DNA of 64,000 bases from Sebaldella termitidis ATCC 33386 (GCF_000024405.1 NC_013517.1:3255989-3319988); one strand, 5' to 3'; positions 35,543-43,739 are shown, counted from the stretch's first letter. Translations and numbers: made by a program. The notes: generated from the sequence alone by a model not told the origin.

Positions 35543-36547
35543 TTATTTCTTCTGAATCATCACTTTATATCCCATGCAATTTGTAACATATGTATTAGGT
35601 GGAGTTTCTATATCCTTAGCATCTCCATCAACTACAATTGATCTAAAACTTTCATTTTCGCTTTTATGTATAATATCTCCTTTACTCTCTATAAATCTCA
35701 TATGTAAATTATCAGATTTATATTCTCCCAGTATTCTGTCATCTACAAGTTTTATTATCTTAGCTACTAAATGATCTCTTAAACTTTTTTCATCTATATA
35801 TGGAAGAACCTGCAGAAGTAATTCTGCCTTTTTATTTTGATCAGGAATGTCATCTGATAGCTTATTCTCTGCTTCAGGTATAAAATCATCAAAATAAGCC
35901 AGTATTTGAGGTTTAACTTTATCATATATCTTCATCTTTTTACAGATATTTATAACTTCTTCCCGGTATAAGATTGTCATATGTGATAGTCTTTCAGATA
36001 AGTTAGGATTTTCTTTTTTAAAATTTATCATTTCATAATTATTTATAATTGTTTTCTTTTTTCCAGCGTAATAATGAACATTAAAAATGGTACTCTTCGT
36101 AATTACAGATAAATCCTTTATGCTCATAACAGGAACACCATTATAGTATTTTTTTATTATTTTATGTTCTTTTGGTTTTGGTAATGTCAGCTGGTTAGGT
36201 TTATTATCCAAAAAAGCTGCTGCAAGAACATCTTTTGCACGTAGTTGATATTCAAGTAATTTATCCTTCAGCTCTTTACTGAATCTTGCTGGATTTATTT
36301 TAGCCAACCATAATGGCAGGTAGTCAAGTTCTATCAGTGATGTACTTTGAATCACTCCATTTGTTATAAGGGGATAGATTTTTTTACCCCCTTTCAAAGT
36401 CTCGTCTTTATTGAACTTATTCACTATATATTTTCTTTGACTCTCTGTTAACTTAAGACCATTACATATATGTCTCATACTCACATAATATTTATTTTCA
36501 ATTTTTACTGCTAATAAGTTAGCTCCATTAAATTCTACTTCTTTAAA
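35543..36547 (-). pseudogene. Phage antirepressor (P22 AR N-terminal type) lacking its start
   Basis: The frame encodes an N-terminal P22-antirepressor domain (MRHICNGLKL, YLPLWLAKINPARFSKELKDKLLEYQLRAKDVL) and a helical C-terminal region. The homologous N-terminus (FNGANLLAVKIENKYYVSMRHIC) is still readable upstream of the first GTG/ATG, but the frame runs directly into the TAA of the DKNYY gene (36548-36550) with no start codon or ribosome binding site at the expected place. It could initiate at GTG 36484 as a shortened protein. Read as a phage gene joined here by a deletion. Confidence 0.7.
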
Positions 36548-37216
36548 TTATTTCTTTTTTATTAGTTCTCCGCAATTATAGTAGTAGTTTCTATCTTCTG
36601 AATCGTAAGCACTCCCATTATTTAAATATTTATCTTCTTCATAAACTATAAATGTGTCAGAATCCGAACCTTCTAATTTTTCACCACGATAATATACCCT
36701 AAATTTGTCTTTTGAATAACCATATCCTAATGTTTCAAAGCTATTTGGATCAGATTCCGTTATTTCAAATTCAAAATAATAAACTCTTCTTTTATCTTTG
36801 GTATAAATAGAATTTAGAACTTCAAAGCTAACTGAATCTACCCCTGTTATCACTTTTCCTGCGAAATATGCTTTATTTTTATCTTTACTAAATAAATCTT
36901 TTAAAACCTCAAAACTTATTGGATCTGATTCTTCTATTTCAGATTTCCAATAATAAACTCTATTTTTATCTTTTGAATAAGGAAACTCTAACTTTTCAAA
37001 GCTTTTTGAATCTGAATTTTCCAGTCTTTTGCTGAGAAAATAGCCCCCATTTTCATCTTTAGCATAATTATTATCCAATATTATAAAACTTCTAGCATCT
37101 GCATGGTCTAATAACACCAGATGATCATTTTCATAATAAAACACTTGATTTTTTTCTATTTTATATTCACTGAATGTAAACACACTAAATATTGTGAATA
37201 GAAACAACTTTTTCAT
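36548..37216 (-). CDS. Exported DKNYY-repeat protein
   Basis: 222 residues: a short signal peptide, then five repeats of about 29-30 residues with the core SKDKNRVYY...SDPxSFEVL (near residues 50, 80, 109, 138, 167). DKNYY proteins are exported beta-repeat proteins of unknown role. GAGGAAG precedes the start. Its stop is directly contiguous, in frame, with the start-less antirepressor. Confidence 0.8.
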   Translation of the reverse strand: MKKLFLFTIFSVFTFSEYKIEKNQVFYYENDHLVLLDHADARSFIILDNNYAKDENGGYFLSKRLENSDSKSFEKLEFPYSKDKNRVYYWKSEIEESDPISFEVLKDLFSKDKNKAYFAGKVITGVDSVSFEVLNSIYTKDKRRVYYFEFEITESDPNSFETLGYGYSKDKFRVYYRGEKLEGSDSDTFIVYEEDKYLNNGSAYDSEDRNYYYNCGELIKKK

Positions 37217-37293
37217 TTTTTCTTCCTCTCTCTTTAAACTATATTTGATTATATCATAAAATTATAAAATCGACCCTAAATTTCAACAAAATA

Positions 37294-37318
37294 AAAAGCA
37301 CCCATGTAGAGTGCTTAG
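37294..37318 (-). terminator. Terminator after the DUF4352 gene
   Basis: AAGCAC/GTGCTT stem with nine-nt loop and T5 on the minus strand. Confidence 0.7.
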
Positions 37319-37323
37319 TTTTA

Positions 37324-37854
37324 TTATTGTAATTTAATAAATTTACTACTTCCAAATGCATCCCAAATGATTGTTTTGTCAGCATAATCTGCAGGTATTT
37401 TATATACTAATTTAGTTTTTTTAGATAATTTAGGATTTACTTCCTCTAAAAAAGCCCCATATCCTTCAGTTAACAAAGTTTCGTCATTCTTAATTTCAAT
37501 TTTGTCATCTCCATCACCTAAAATAAGTTTTCCTGCACTAACTAATGATTTGCTTTCATTAGCAATATTTTTAGCACTTACATCAACAATTAAATATTTC
37601 ACTCCATCTTCTTTATCAAGTGAAGTAATTGAGTTAATTTTTTGCGAATCAATAGCTTTGATTCCACTAACTGTGACTTCAAAATTATTAGTTGTAAAAG
37701 GTTCTCCTATTTTACCCATTTCTTCTTCCTTTACCTCAGCAATTTTTTTTGTGAAACTTCCACTACCTGAAGAAGATGAATCTCCTCCGACACTTCCCAC
37801 AGCTAAAATTACAAAAACAATGATACCAATAACAAGCAATACTTTCTTTTTCAT
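37324..37854 (-). CDS. Membrane-anchored DUF4352 protein
   Basis: 176 residues: one N-terminal membrane helix (residues 4-20), a Ser/Gly-rich linker (GGDSSSSGSGS) and an immunoglobulin-like DUF4352 domain (FEVTVSGIKAI, YLIVDVSAKNIANESKSL). Function unknown. It overlaps the upstream membrane protein by 4 nt and has AAAGGAG before its ATG, so the two form a unit. Confidence 0.8.
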   Translation of the reverse strand: MKKKVLLVIGIIVFVILAVGSVGGDSSSSGSGSFTKKIAEVKEEEMGKIGEPFTTNNFEVTVSGIKAIDSQKINSITSLDKEDGVKYLIVDVSAKNIANESKSLVSAGKLILGDGDDKIEIKNDETLLTEGYGAFLEEVNPKLSKKTKLVYKIPADYADKTIIWDAFGSSKFIKLQ

Positions 37855-38291
37855 TTCTTATTCTCCTTTATATTTAATTTTATTACAAACATAATAGTCA
37901 ATATACAAAGTATTATAATAATTAAATCCAGAATATCAAATGTACCTGGTACGAACCATAATTGAAGTATTTCAACAGCAGCACTGATTGTCCCCAGTAA
38001 TGTATAAATAAACTTATTTTTAAAATACAAACTTAAGAACGCTATGAATGAATAAACCCATAAGCCATCTGGTAAGGAATATAAAATATAGTAAGGTATA
38101 TTCTTTTGGTATAAAACTGTATATTTTCTTATAAAGTGTATAAAACCATCTATTTTTAAAAATTTAAACCATGAAAACATTAATAGATCACTGCTTCTAA
38201 AAAATACATATATTGTACCACCCAATAAAATAGGGAGAATTATATTAATAATTACAAATTTTAATTTCAAATTATTAATATAACTCCCCAT
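37851..38291 (-). CDS. Four-helix membrane protein, unknown (weakly VanZ-like)
   Basis: 146 residues with four hydrophobic segments. The phrase LQLWFVPGTFDILDL near the C-terminus recalls VanZ-like proteins, but the match is too weak to name. Translationally coupled to the DUF4352 gene. No function inferred. Confidence 0.65.
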   Translation of the reverse strand: MGSYINNLKLKFVIINIILPILLGGTIYVFFRSSDLLMFSWFKFLKIDGFIHFIRKYTVLYQKNIPYYILYSLPDGLWVYSFIAFLSLYFKNKFIYTLLGTISAAVEILQLWFVPGTFDILDLIIIILCILTIMFVIKLNIKENKK

Positions 38292-38426
38292 TAATAAAAG
38301 TCCTCCTATAAATACTATTTAAAATTCAATTTATTGTAACATAAATTAAACTTATTGTAAATACACAAACCTTCCTATAAAATATTTTATAAATTATTAT
38401 AGCATAAGTTTAATTTATTATAAATA

Positions 38427-38453
38427 AAAAAGAGCCTTTATAGCTCTTTTTTT
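38427..38453 (-). terminator. Terminator after the small secreted genes
   Basis: AAAAAGAGC/GCTCTTTTTT with a six-nt loop; works on the minus strand for the gene ending at 38452. Confidence 0.8.
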
Positions 38454-38634
38454 AATTATGGTAAACAATGACTACAGAGTTTCCAACAACAACAATATGA
38501 TCAATTACATACTTGTATTCTAGCAATCGAACAAGTTGCTTCCCTGCTTCTGCAGCAGTAACTGTTACTGAATAATAACCTGAATAACTTATTATATTGA
38601 AAATTAAAAATAATGAAAAAATGATTTTTTTCAT
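38452..38634 (-). CDS. Small secreted protein, unknown
   Basis: 60 residues with a signal peptide (MKKIIFSLFLIFNIISYSG) and a short mature part rich in Val/Tyr. The start at 38634 follows AGGAGG by four to five bases, the same leader arrangement (AGGAGGTATTATG) as the DUF6150 gene upstream, which suggests a related pair. A longer frame to 38685 has no ribosome binding site. Confidence 0.6.
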   Translation of the reverse strand: MKKIIFSLFLIFNIISYSGYYSVTVTAAEAGKQLVRLLEYKYVIDHIVVVGNSVVIVYHN

Positions 38635-38650
38635 AATACCTCCTAATATT

Positions 38651-38956
38651 TTATTGAACGCCAGGAAACATATTAACAAATTCAATTTTAAAGTCAGAAT
38701 TTACATTTACAAATTCAACTGTAAAATCTGATAACATATCTACAAACTCCCATTTACCGCAAGAATCAGAAAACATTTTCACTTGTTCAACCTTAAGATC
38801 CGCACCACTACTAACTACCTCTACTTTAAAATCTGCCATAGATGATACGACTCTTACTTTTCCATATAATCTTTTTCCATTTAGTATACAGTCTCCACTA
38901 ATATTTCCTGAAAAAATTACTGCTCCAAATAACAAAAATATAAAAACTCTTTTCAT
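38651..38956 (-). CDS. Secreted DUF6150-like beta-repeat protein
   Basis: 101 residues: signal peptide of 16-18 residues, a Cys pair (one near the mature N-terminus, one in SCGKWEF) and short repeats of the type DFKVEVV/DFTVEFV typical of DUF6150. Function unknown. AGGAGG precedes the ATG. It is separated by only 16 bp from the small secreted gene. Confidence 0.7.
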   Translation of the reverse strand: MKRVFIFLLFGAVIFSGNISGDCILNGKRLYGKVRVVSSMADFKVEVVSSGADLKVEQVKMFSDSCGKWEFVDMLSDFTVEFVNVNSDFKIEFVNMFPGVQ

Positions 38957-39215
38957 AATACCTCCTGATATTTTATTACATTTTACACCATAATTATGAC
39001 ATTTATGTGAATATAGAAAAAAAGAACCCTCTCAGATTCTCAAAATATTTATTTAATTCTTCAAATTAATTGTATATTTAAGAGAGTTACTACTGGATTA
39101 TGAGTCCAACTCCCTTTTGCTTGTGTGCAAAACATATTTGCAAAACTATTCTAACATTTATCATTAAATGAATCAAGAAAAATATGAACTTGAATTTTGA
39201 TTGCTTTACTTTAAT

Positions 39216-39317
39216 AAAAAACCTGTATTTTATTATAATTTCTATAAAATACAGGTTAGGTTCTTAACTTCAATTTTCTTTTCCTACTTTCTAAATCAGA
39301 GCTATGCTTCATCTCCT
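39216..39317 (-). ncRNA. Small-RNA-like gene, copy 2 of a dispersed repeat
   Basis: Second copy of the block at 28739-28873: TTGACA (39346-39351), 16-bp spacer, TACACT (39324-39329), transcript of about 100 nt and a terminator with TAAAATACAGGT/ACCTGTATTTTA. The 18-codon ORF is kept in length (39256-39312) but its codons differ mostly non-synonymously; the best-preserved part is the purine-rich core GAAAGTAGGAAAAGAAAA. The other parts of the 38957-39526 gap hold a dyad at 39080-39115 resembling a tRNA anticodon arm and a short gene fragment (39402-39474). Confidence 0.55.
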
Positions 39318-39369
39318 TAATATAGTGTATCTCATTTTTTTAAATTGTCAATAGTAATATTTTTTATAA

Positions 39370-39397
39370 AAAAAGAACCTAATTACTCAGGTTCTTA
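39370..39397 (-). terminator. Terminator-like hairpin upstream of small-RNA copy 2
   Basis: AAGAACCT/AGGTTCTT with a T run on the minus strand; same position and loop sequence (CTCA) as the hairpin upstream of copy 1. Confidence 0.65.
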
Positions 39398-39526
39398 AAA
39401 TAATTCTTTCAAATCTGTGACAGCTCTTTCTTCGAACTGCTCCATCTCTATTTCTATATTTTTTTTACTCGGCTACCTCAAAAATATATATAAAAAAAAA
39501 CATCTTTAAAAATGTCTTTTTTTATA

Positions 39527-39841
39527 TTAATATGGTGTTATTTCTATATATTCAGGTATTAAAGAATTGATATCAATTGTTTTATCTTTCATTTCTATCA
39601 TCTTTGCACCTTCTGGAATTCTAGCTCTACTCATATAAATTCCATGATAACAAAAATTACACCAACTTTGTAGATATCCAATTCTATCTATTTTAGAACC
39701 TATATATAAATAACCGACACCTTTTTTACCACAATATGGACATATTAAAAAATCAAACTTATTCAATTCATTAAGATTTCCAGGCAATAATTTTAACCAT
39801 TTATCAAATATTTCTTTATTAGTATATTTTTTCTTAAACAT
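39527..39841 (-). CDS. Hypothetical protein with a possible zinc site
   Basis: 104 residues, not recognised. Two CxxC pairs, CPYC near residue 34 and CNFC near 61, are spaced as in a zinc ribbon. GGAGTG precedes the ATG. In an accessory region of short genes it could be an immunity-type protein, but nothing in the sequence proves it. Confidence 0.5.
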   Translation of the reverse strand: MFKKKYTNKEIFDKWLKLLPGNLNELNKFDFLICPYCGKKGVGYLYIGSKIDRIGYLQSWCNFCYHGIYMSRARIPEGAKMIEMKDKTIDINSLIPEYIEITPY

Positions 39842-39941
39842 CTACTTCACTCCACTCTTTGCTTTATATCTTGCCCACCAAAGACCTTCAGACCTTCTCA
39901 CAACATTTTCAAAATTTTGAAGTACCCATATATTCTCCTCT
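39842..39941 (-). pseudogene. Short frame-broken ORF
   Basis: A GAGGAG site and ATG near 39924 open a frame that stops after six codons at a T4 run; shifting one base continues to a Lys/Arg-rich end (RRSEGLWWARYKAKSGVK) whose stop touches the next ATG at 39841. Looks like a small gene broken by one base. Family unknown. Confidence 0.35.
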
Positions 39942-40232
39942 CTAATCATTAATAATTGAATATACTTTATCTCCAACCTTAATATGAGCAATACTTTCTG
40001 AATCATTAACAAGAATTCCAAGAGATAAATTACCTGCAATAGATGTTGATATTCTAATATCTTTTATCCAAAACTTATAAAAAACATCAGACTTAATTAG
40101 TATCTCACTTCCTTTGTTCCCAATATCTAAAGCTTTTTCCTCACCATTTAAATCCACAGAACCAGAAATAATATGTCCTTTTTCCTTTAAATAAACAATC
40201 GAACCAATAGTCATAATATAACTTATATTCAT
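39942..40232 (-). CDS. Hypothetical protein, unknown family
   Basis: 96 residues, beta-rich (GSIVYLKEKGHIISGSVDLNG; HIKVGDKVYSIIND). No signal peptide or motif. Starts 20 bp after the next ORF upstream ends, in the same direction as its neighbours. Confidence 0.45.
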   Translation of the reverse strand: MNISYIMTIGSIVYLKEKGHIISGSVDLNGEEKALDIGNKGSEILIKSDVFYKFWIKDIRISTSIAGNLSLGILVNDSESIAHIKVGDKVYSIIND

Positions 40233-40252
40233 CTCTATATCCTTTCAAAACA

Positions 40253-40459
40253 TTATCTTTCATTTATATCTAAGAGATGTTTTACATCTCTTAATAATAT
40301 ATTTTCATTTCTTAATCTCTGAATACCATCTCTCAAAAGTATTGTTCTTTCACTATTAGTTAATCCTGGTGCAAAACGTACCGCTCTAATACTTGCTTGA
40401 GCTTCATCTAATGCAATATTTTTAGGATATGAAACCAACCCTCTTCCTTTTCTAGCCAT
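40253..40459 (-). CDS. Short helical ORF next to the IS element
   Basis: 68 residues, charged and helical (SERTILLRDGIQRLRNENILLRDVKHLLDI). The ATG sits one base after AAGGAGA, so initiation is doubtful and this may be the tail of a larger gene cut off by the IS element 43 bp upstream. Confidence 0.35.
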   Translation of the reverse strand: MARKGRGLVSYPKNIALDEAQASIRAVRFAPGLTNSERTILLRDGIQRLRNENILLRDVKHLLDINER

Positions 40460-40536
40460 TCTCCTTGAATAAGAGCAGTTCCCTTTTTGGCAGTTTCATA
40501 ATGGATCGGTCCCCAAATTTAGGACCACTTTTTTAC

Positions 40537-41421
40537 TTAACTAGCTCTATTTATTTTAATTTCTTTTTTTAATTGTTCTTCGTATTCTACTGGACTCAAA
40601 TATCCCAATTTCTCCTGTATTCTCTTCCTATTATACCATGATTCTATATATTCAAATATCCCTTGTCTTATTTCTTCCAAATTTTTGAACTTTTTATGAT
40701 GTACATATTCCTTCTTCAACGTTGCATGAAATGACTCTATACACGCATTATCATACGGATTCCCTTTTCTAATTCCAATTTATTTTCCTTACAATATTTC
40801 CTATATTCTTTACTCAAATATTGACTCCCTCTATCTGTATGAATTATCGTCTCTCTTACACTTCCTCTCATGTAAGTCGCCATTTCTAATGTCTTCACTA
40901 CCAATTCTACATCCACTACTTTTCCTACCTTATGTGATATTATTCGATTGCTCTTCAAATCCATTATACTTGATAAATAACACCGGCCTTCTCTTTCACT
41001 ATGAATATATGTTATATCACTTACCCACTTTTCATTCAATTTTTCTGTGCTAAAGTCTCTTTTTTAGTTTATTCTTTATTTCCCCTCTTTATTAGTTCTA
41101 TATACTTTATATTTTTACTATTATCGAAAATAGTCTATTTTCTCTCATTAATCTTTTCACTCTTTTTAGATTTACTTCTAGTTTTAACTTTTTTAACTCT
41201 ACATGCACTTTTTTACTTCCGTATCTTTTATGACTTTTTTGCCATATTAATGTTATTTGTTCTAATAATATCTCATTTTCTATTTCCCGCTGATTTTTCT
41301 TTTCTTTTTGATTATAGTAATAGCTGCTTCTTGATACTTCCAATATTCTTAATAGCTTTCTTTTACTATGCTTTTTTGATAATTTTTCTACTATTTCATA
41401 TTTTTCTTTTAATTTCAGCAT
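40537..41421 (-). pseudogene. IS3-family transposase OrfB, frameshifted
   Basis: DDE integrase fragments in three frames: an N-terminal HTH_21-like part (41107-41421), the core with WVSDITYI and HTDRGSQY (40737-41039), and the C-terminal part with ESFHATLKKEYV, NRKRIQEKLGYLSPVEYE (40537-40770). The first break lies around 41040-41107, where two stops separate the parts; the second is near 40760, where the usual segment before GNPYDNA is shortened and out of frame. The catalytic D, D and E all remain but cannot be made as one protein. Confidence 0.88.
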
Positions 41422-41729
41422 CTCATTAATATGGCTGTAGCCTTTTTTAAAATTTCTATTTCCTCTTCTTTTTCATTTAATTCTCTATCTTTTGCTTCCA
41501 GTAATTTCTTTAATTTCACAATTTCTAAATAACTTGTTTCATCTTTATACTTCTCTTTTATTTCTTTCTTCTCTCGTTTTAACCATTCTCTTATTGTATT
41601 TGAACTTACTCCATACTCCTGAGATAAATACTTTTTCGTCTTCCCTTGAATATACAGTTCTACTATCATTTTCTTAAAGTCTTCAGTATACCTTTTCCCT
41701 AAGTTTTTTTCCATTCCTATCACTCCCAA
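41415..41729 (-). CDS. IS3-family transposase OrfA
   Basis: About 100 residues: helix-turn-helix (LSQEYGVSSNTIREWLKREK) followed by a leucine-zipper-like coiled coil (LKKLLEAKDRELNEKEEEIEILKKA). It overlaps orfB by 7 nt, as expected for -1 frameshift expression of OrfAB. Intact, although its partner is broken. Confidence 0.88.
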   Translation of the reverse strand: MGVIGMEKNLGKRYTEDFKKMIVELYIQGKTKKYLSQEYGVSSNTIREWLKREKKEIKEKYKDETSYLEIVKLKKLLEAKDRELNEKEEEIEILKKATAILMRC

Positions 41730-41880
41730 TTTTTAGTTTATCACAACTTCACTTTTCTTCATACTCGTTGTCCTAAAATTTGGGCCCGATCCAAAACCTA
41801 AATTACAGAAATAATATAATTAACTTGCTTTTTTATTTTATATATTATAAAATTTAAGTGCTAAAAATTTTTTTATTTTT

Positions 41881-41938
41881 AACAGATTATACTTTTTGCA
41901 TAATCTGTGTGACGGGCTGAAATGCCCGTTTTTTTTTT
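41881..41938 (+). terminator. Orphan double hairpin terminator
   Basis: ACAGATTAT/ATAATCTGT followed by ACGGGC-TGAAAT-GCCCGT and a long T run. It faces plus-strand transcription, yet no plus-strand gene lies upstream; possibly the end of the gene lost at the IS junction. Confidence 0.65.
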
Positions 41939-41971
41939 CTTTCCAGTTATATTCCTATTCTCTGAAATATG

Positions 41972-42000
41972 TTGACTTTTTTTTAAGGTACCTGTAAGAT
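41972..42000 (+). promoter_or_regulatory. Promoter of the first MarR gene with AGGTACCT operator
   Basis: TTGACT (41972-41977), 17-bp spacer, TAAGAT (41995-42000). The palindrome AGGTACCT (41986-41993) fills the promoter-proximal half of the spacer. Confidence 0.75.
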
Positions 42001-42032
42001 TTATATATAAATAAAATTATGGAGGAAATACC

Positions 42033-42614
42033 ATGAATGAAAAAAAAAGAAACCTTTCCAGCCAGTTTGCTGCTTTGACATGGCTTATGCATAAATATCA
42101 CCAGCGTGGTCATCATAAATTATTCGGTCCCGGAGTTTTACCGCACAGAGGGCAGGGAAGGGTAATAAAGCTTCTGAAAATACATCCCAAAATTAACCAG
42201 AAAGACCTTTCTTATCTGCTTGATATCCGTCCGCAGTCTTTGGGCGAGCTGTTATCCAAGCTGGAAAAAAACGGATATATACTTCGTACTCCTTCTGAAA
42301 ATGATAAAAGAGCTATGATTATTGAATTAACTGAAAAAGGAACGGAGCTACCCGATGAAGCTGAATCAGACTTTGACTTCAGTTCTGTTTTCGACTGTCT
42401 GAATGATGAAGAAAAAAATATTCTGAGCGGATATCTTGAAAGAATTACAGAAGCTCTGAAAGAAAATATGAAAAACGAAGCACCTGATCCTGATTTTCGC
42501 GAAAATGTATTTAACCGTTTTTTTTCTGATGAACATATGAAAAAAAACTTTGGTTTTCCACCCGCTGGAAAAGTAGGGCCCCCGTGCCGGAAAAAAGAAC
42601 ATGATAAGAAATAA
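42033..42614 (+). CDS. MarR-family transcriptional regulator
   Basis: 193 residues with a winged helix: INQKDLSYLLDIRPQSLGELLSKLEKNGYILRTPSENDKRAMIIELTEKG. An unusual N-terminal HKYHQRGHH cluster is shared with its neighbour, and the C-terminus is basic. GGAGG precedes the ATG. Its promoter and that of the next gene carry the same AGGTACCT site, so it probably autoregulates and cross-regulates. Ligand and other targets are unknown; a metal or drug signal is possible given the His cluster. Confidence 0.88.
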   Translation: MNEKKRNLSSQFAALTWLMHKYHQRGHHKLFGPGVLPHRGQGRVIKLLKIHPKINQKDLSYLLDIRPQSLGELLSKLEKNGYILRTPSENDKRAMIIELTEKGTELPDEAESDFDFSSVFDCLNDEEKNILSGYLERITEALKENMKNEAPDPDFRENVFNRFFSDEHMKKNFGFPPAGKVGPPCRKKEHDKK

Positions 42615-42657
42615 TTTATAATATTCTTATTTTTAAGAAATATTTTAGTATACATTT

Positions 42658-42684
42658 TCCCTTGATATTACAAGGGATTTTTTT
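42658..42684 (+). terminator. Terminator between the two MarR genes
   Basis: TCCCTTG/CAAGGGA with a six-nt loop and T7. Confidence 0.85.
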
Positions 42685-42703
42685 ATTTTCCCGAAAAATA
42701 AAC

Positions 42704-42768
42704 AGGTACCTTAAAATTTTTCTTGACAATATATGAAGGTACCTGTATAATAAAATAGTAAGGTACCT
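42704..42768 (+). promoter_or_regulatory. Promoter of the second MarR gene with three AGGTACCT operators
   Basis: TTGACA (42723-42728), 17-bp spacer, TATAAT (42746-42751). AGGTACCT occurs at 42704-42711, 42737-42744 (same place in the spacer as in the first MarR promoter) and 42761-42768, around the start of transcription. Confidence 0.8.
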
Positions 42769-42798
42769 TTTATATTAAAAATTTCAGGAGGAAAAAAT

Positions 42799-43703
42799 AT
42801 GAATAATACTATTGAAAGAGAAAATAATTTATTTAAAAAGTGGCATCTATGACTTGGGTTTTACATAAATACCATCAAAAAAATCATCATAATTCCCAAA
42901 ATACAAAAAAACATTATGAAAAATATACTGAAAACCGAATTCTTGCTTTACTAAAGCTGCAGGAGGAGATCAGCAGTAAAGAGCTTATGTTTATTTTAGG
43001 AATTCCAAAGCACTATTATAAAGAAGCTGTAGAAAAAATGAAAAAAGAAGAATTCATTCTGCTTACTGATTCTGATAATGATACTATTTTAAAGCTTACA
43101 GAAAAAGGCAGATCAGCAGAAATTAAAAATAAAAAATCAGAATTTGATTCGATTTTCGACTGTCTTTCAGAAGAAGAAAAAGAAAATTTCGGACATTATA
43201 TTGACACTATAGTATCTTCTGTTAAAAGTAAATTTGAAGATAATTCTGATAATGATAGCAAATTCTTTGATAATTTTCATATAGAAAGAGATGAATTCTG
43301 CAGAAGAGATTTTGCACATCCCGGAATAGACGGAAAAGAATTTTACAGATCTTTTCTGCTAAATCACGGAATGGACAGCAATTTTAACAGATGCGGCGAA
43401 AAACATAGTCCTCATAGACATCCTGATTTTCACGGCAGACACGGCATGGAAAGAAGGGGACACGGCAGACATGACTCACACAGAGATTTCATGTTTGAAA
43501 GAGATCCGAGATTTGATAGATCTGACAAAAGATTCGATACGAGAAATGAAAGATGCGGACATACTCATGGTCATGATTTTCATAGAGATTTTGACAGAAA
43601 CAGGGATTTTGATAAAGGATATGATATGGAAAGTGAAAAATGCAGACCCGGACATGATATTCCGGAAGACTTTGAAATTTTTTATCATAAAAGAAAAATC
43701 TGA
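42799..43703 (+). pseudogene. MarR-like regulator with His/Arg/Asp-rich tail, frame-broken at an A5 run
   Basis: Translation from the ATG at 42799 (AGGAGG seven bases upstream) gives only 17 codons before TGA. Just before the stop, at AAAAA (42835-42839), a one-base shift enters the long frame (from GTG 42840), whose start SMTWVLHKYHQKNHH matches the first MarR protein. Adding one A would give an uninterrupted protein of about 300 residues. The winged helix is more diverged than in the neighbour, and the last 110 residues are a low-complexity tail of His, Arg and Asp (HRHPDFHGRHGMERRGHGRH). Either a pseudogene, a phase-variable gene, or expressed by slippage. Confidence 0.7.
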
Positions 43704-43739
43704 TAAAATTTGTAATTCCTATACTCAGAAATACAAAAA

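Larger units (their letters stand above)
40502..41793 (-). mobile_element. IS3-family insertion sequence, degenerate
   Basis: Terminal inverted repeats of about 27 bp match at the two ends: TGGATCGGTCCCCAAATTTA (40502 on) and, reading inward from 41793, TGGATCGGGCCCAAATTTTA. Inside are orfA and a broken orfB. No convincing target duplication flanks it (ATAA on the left, AAAC on the right), so one flank may have been rearranged after insertion. Confidence 0.85.

Noticed and set aside
39080-39115. tRNA-like anticodon arm on the minus strand (TTGGA-CTCATAA-TCCAG, anticodon CAT)
   Set aside because: The arm and loop are perfect, but no D arm, T arm or acceptor stem can be drawn around it; an outer GGGAGTT/AACTCTC helix explains it as a plain hairpin or a tRNA remnant.
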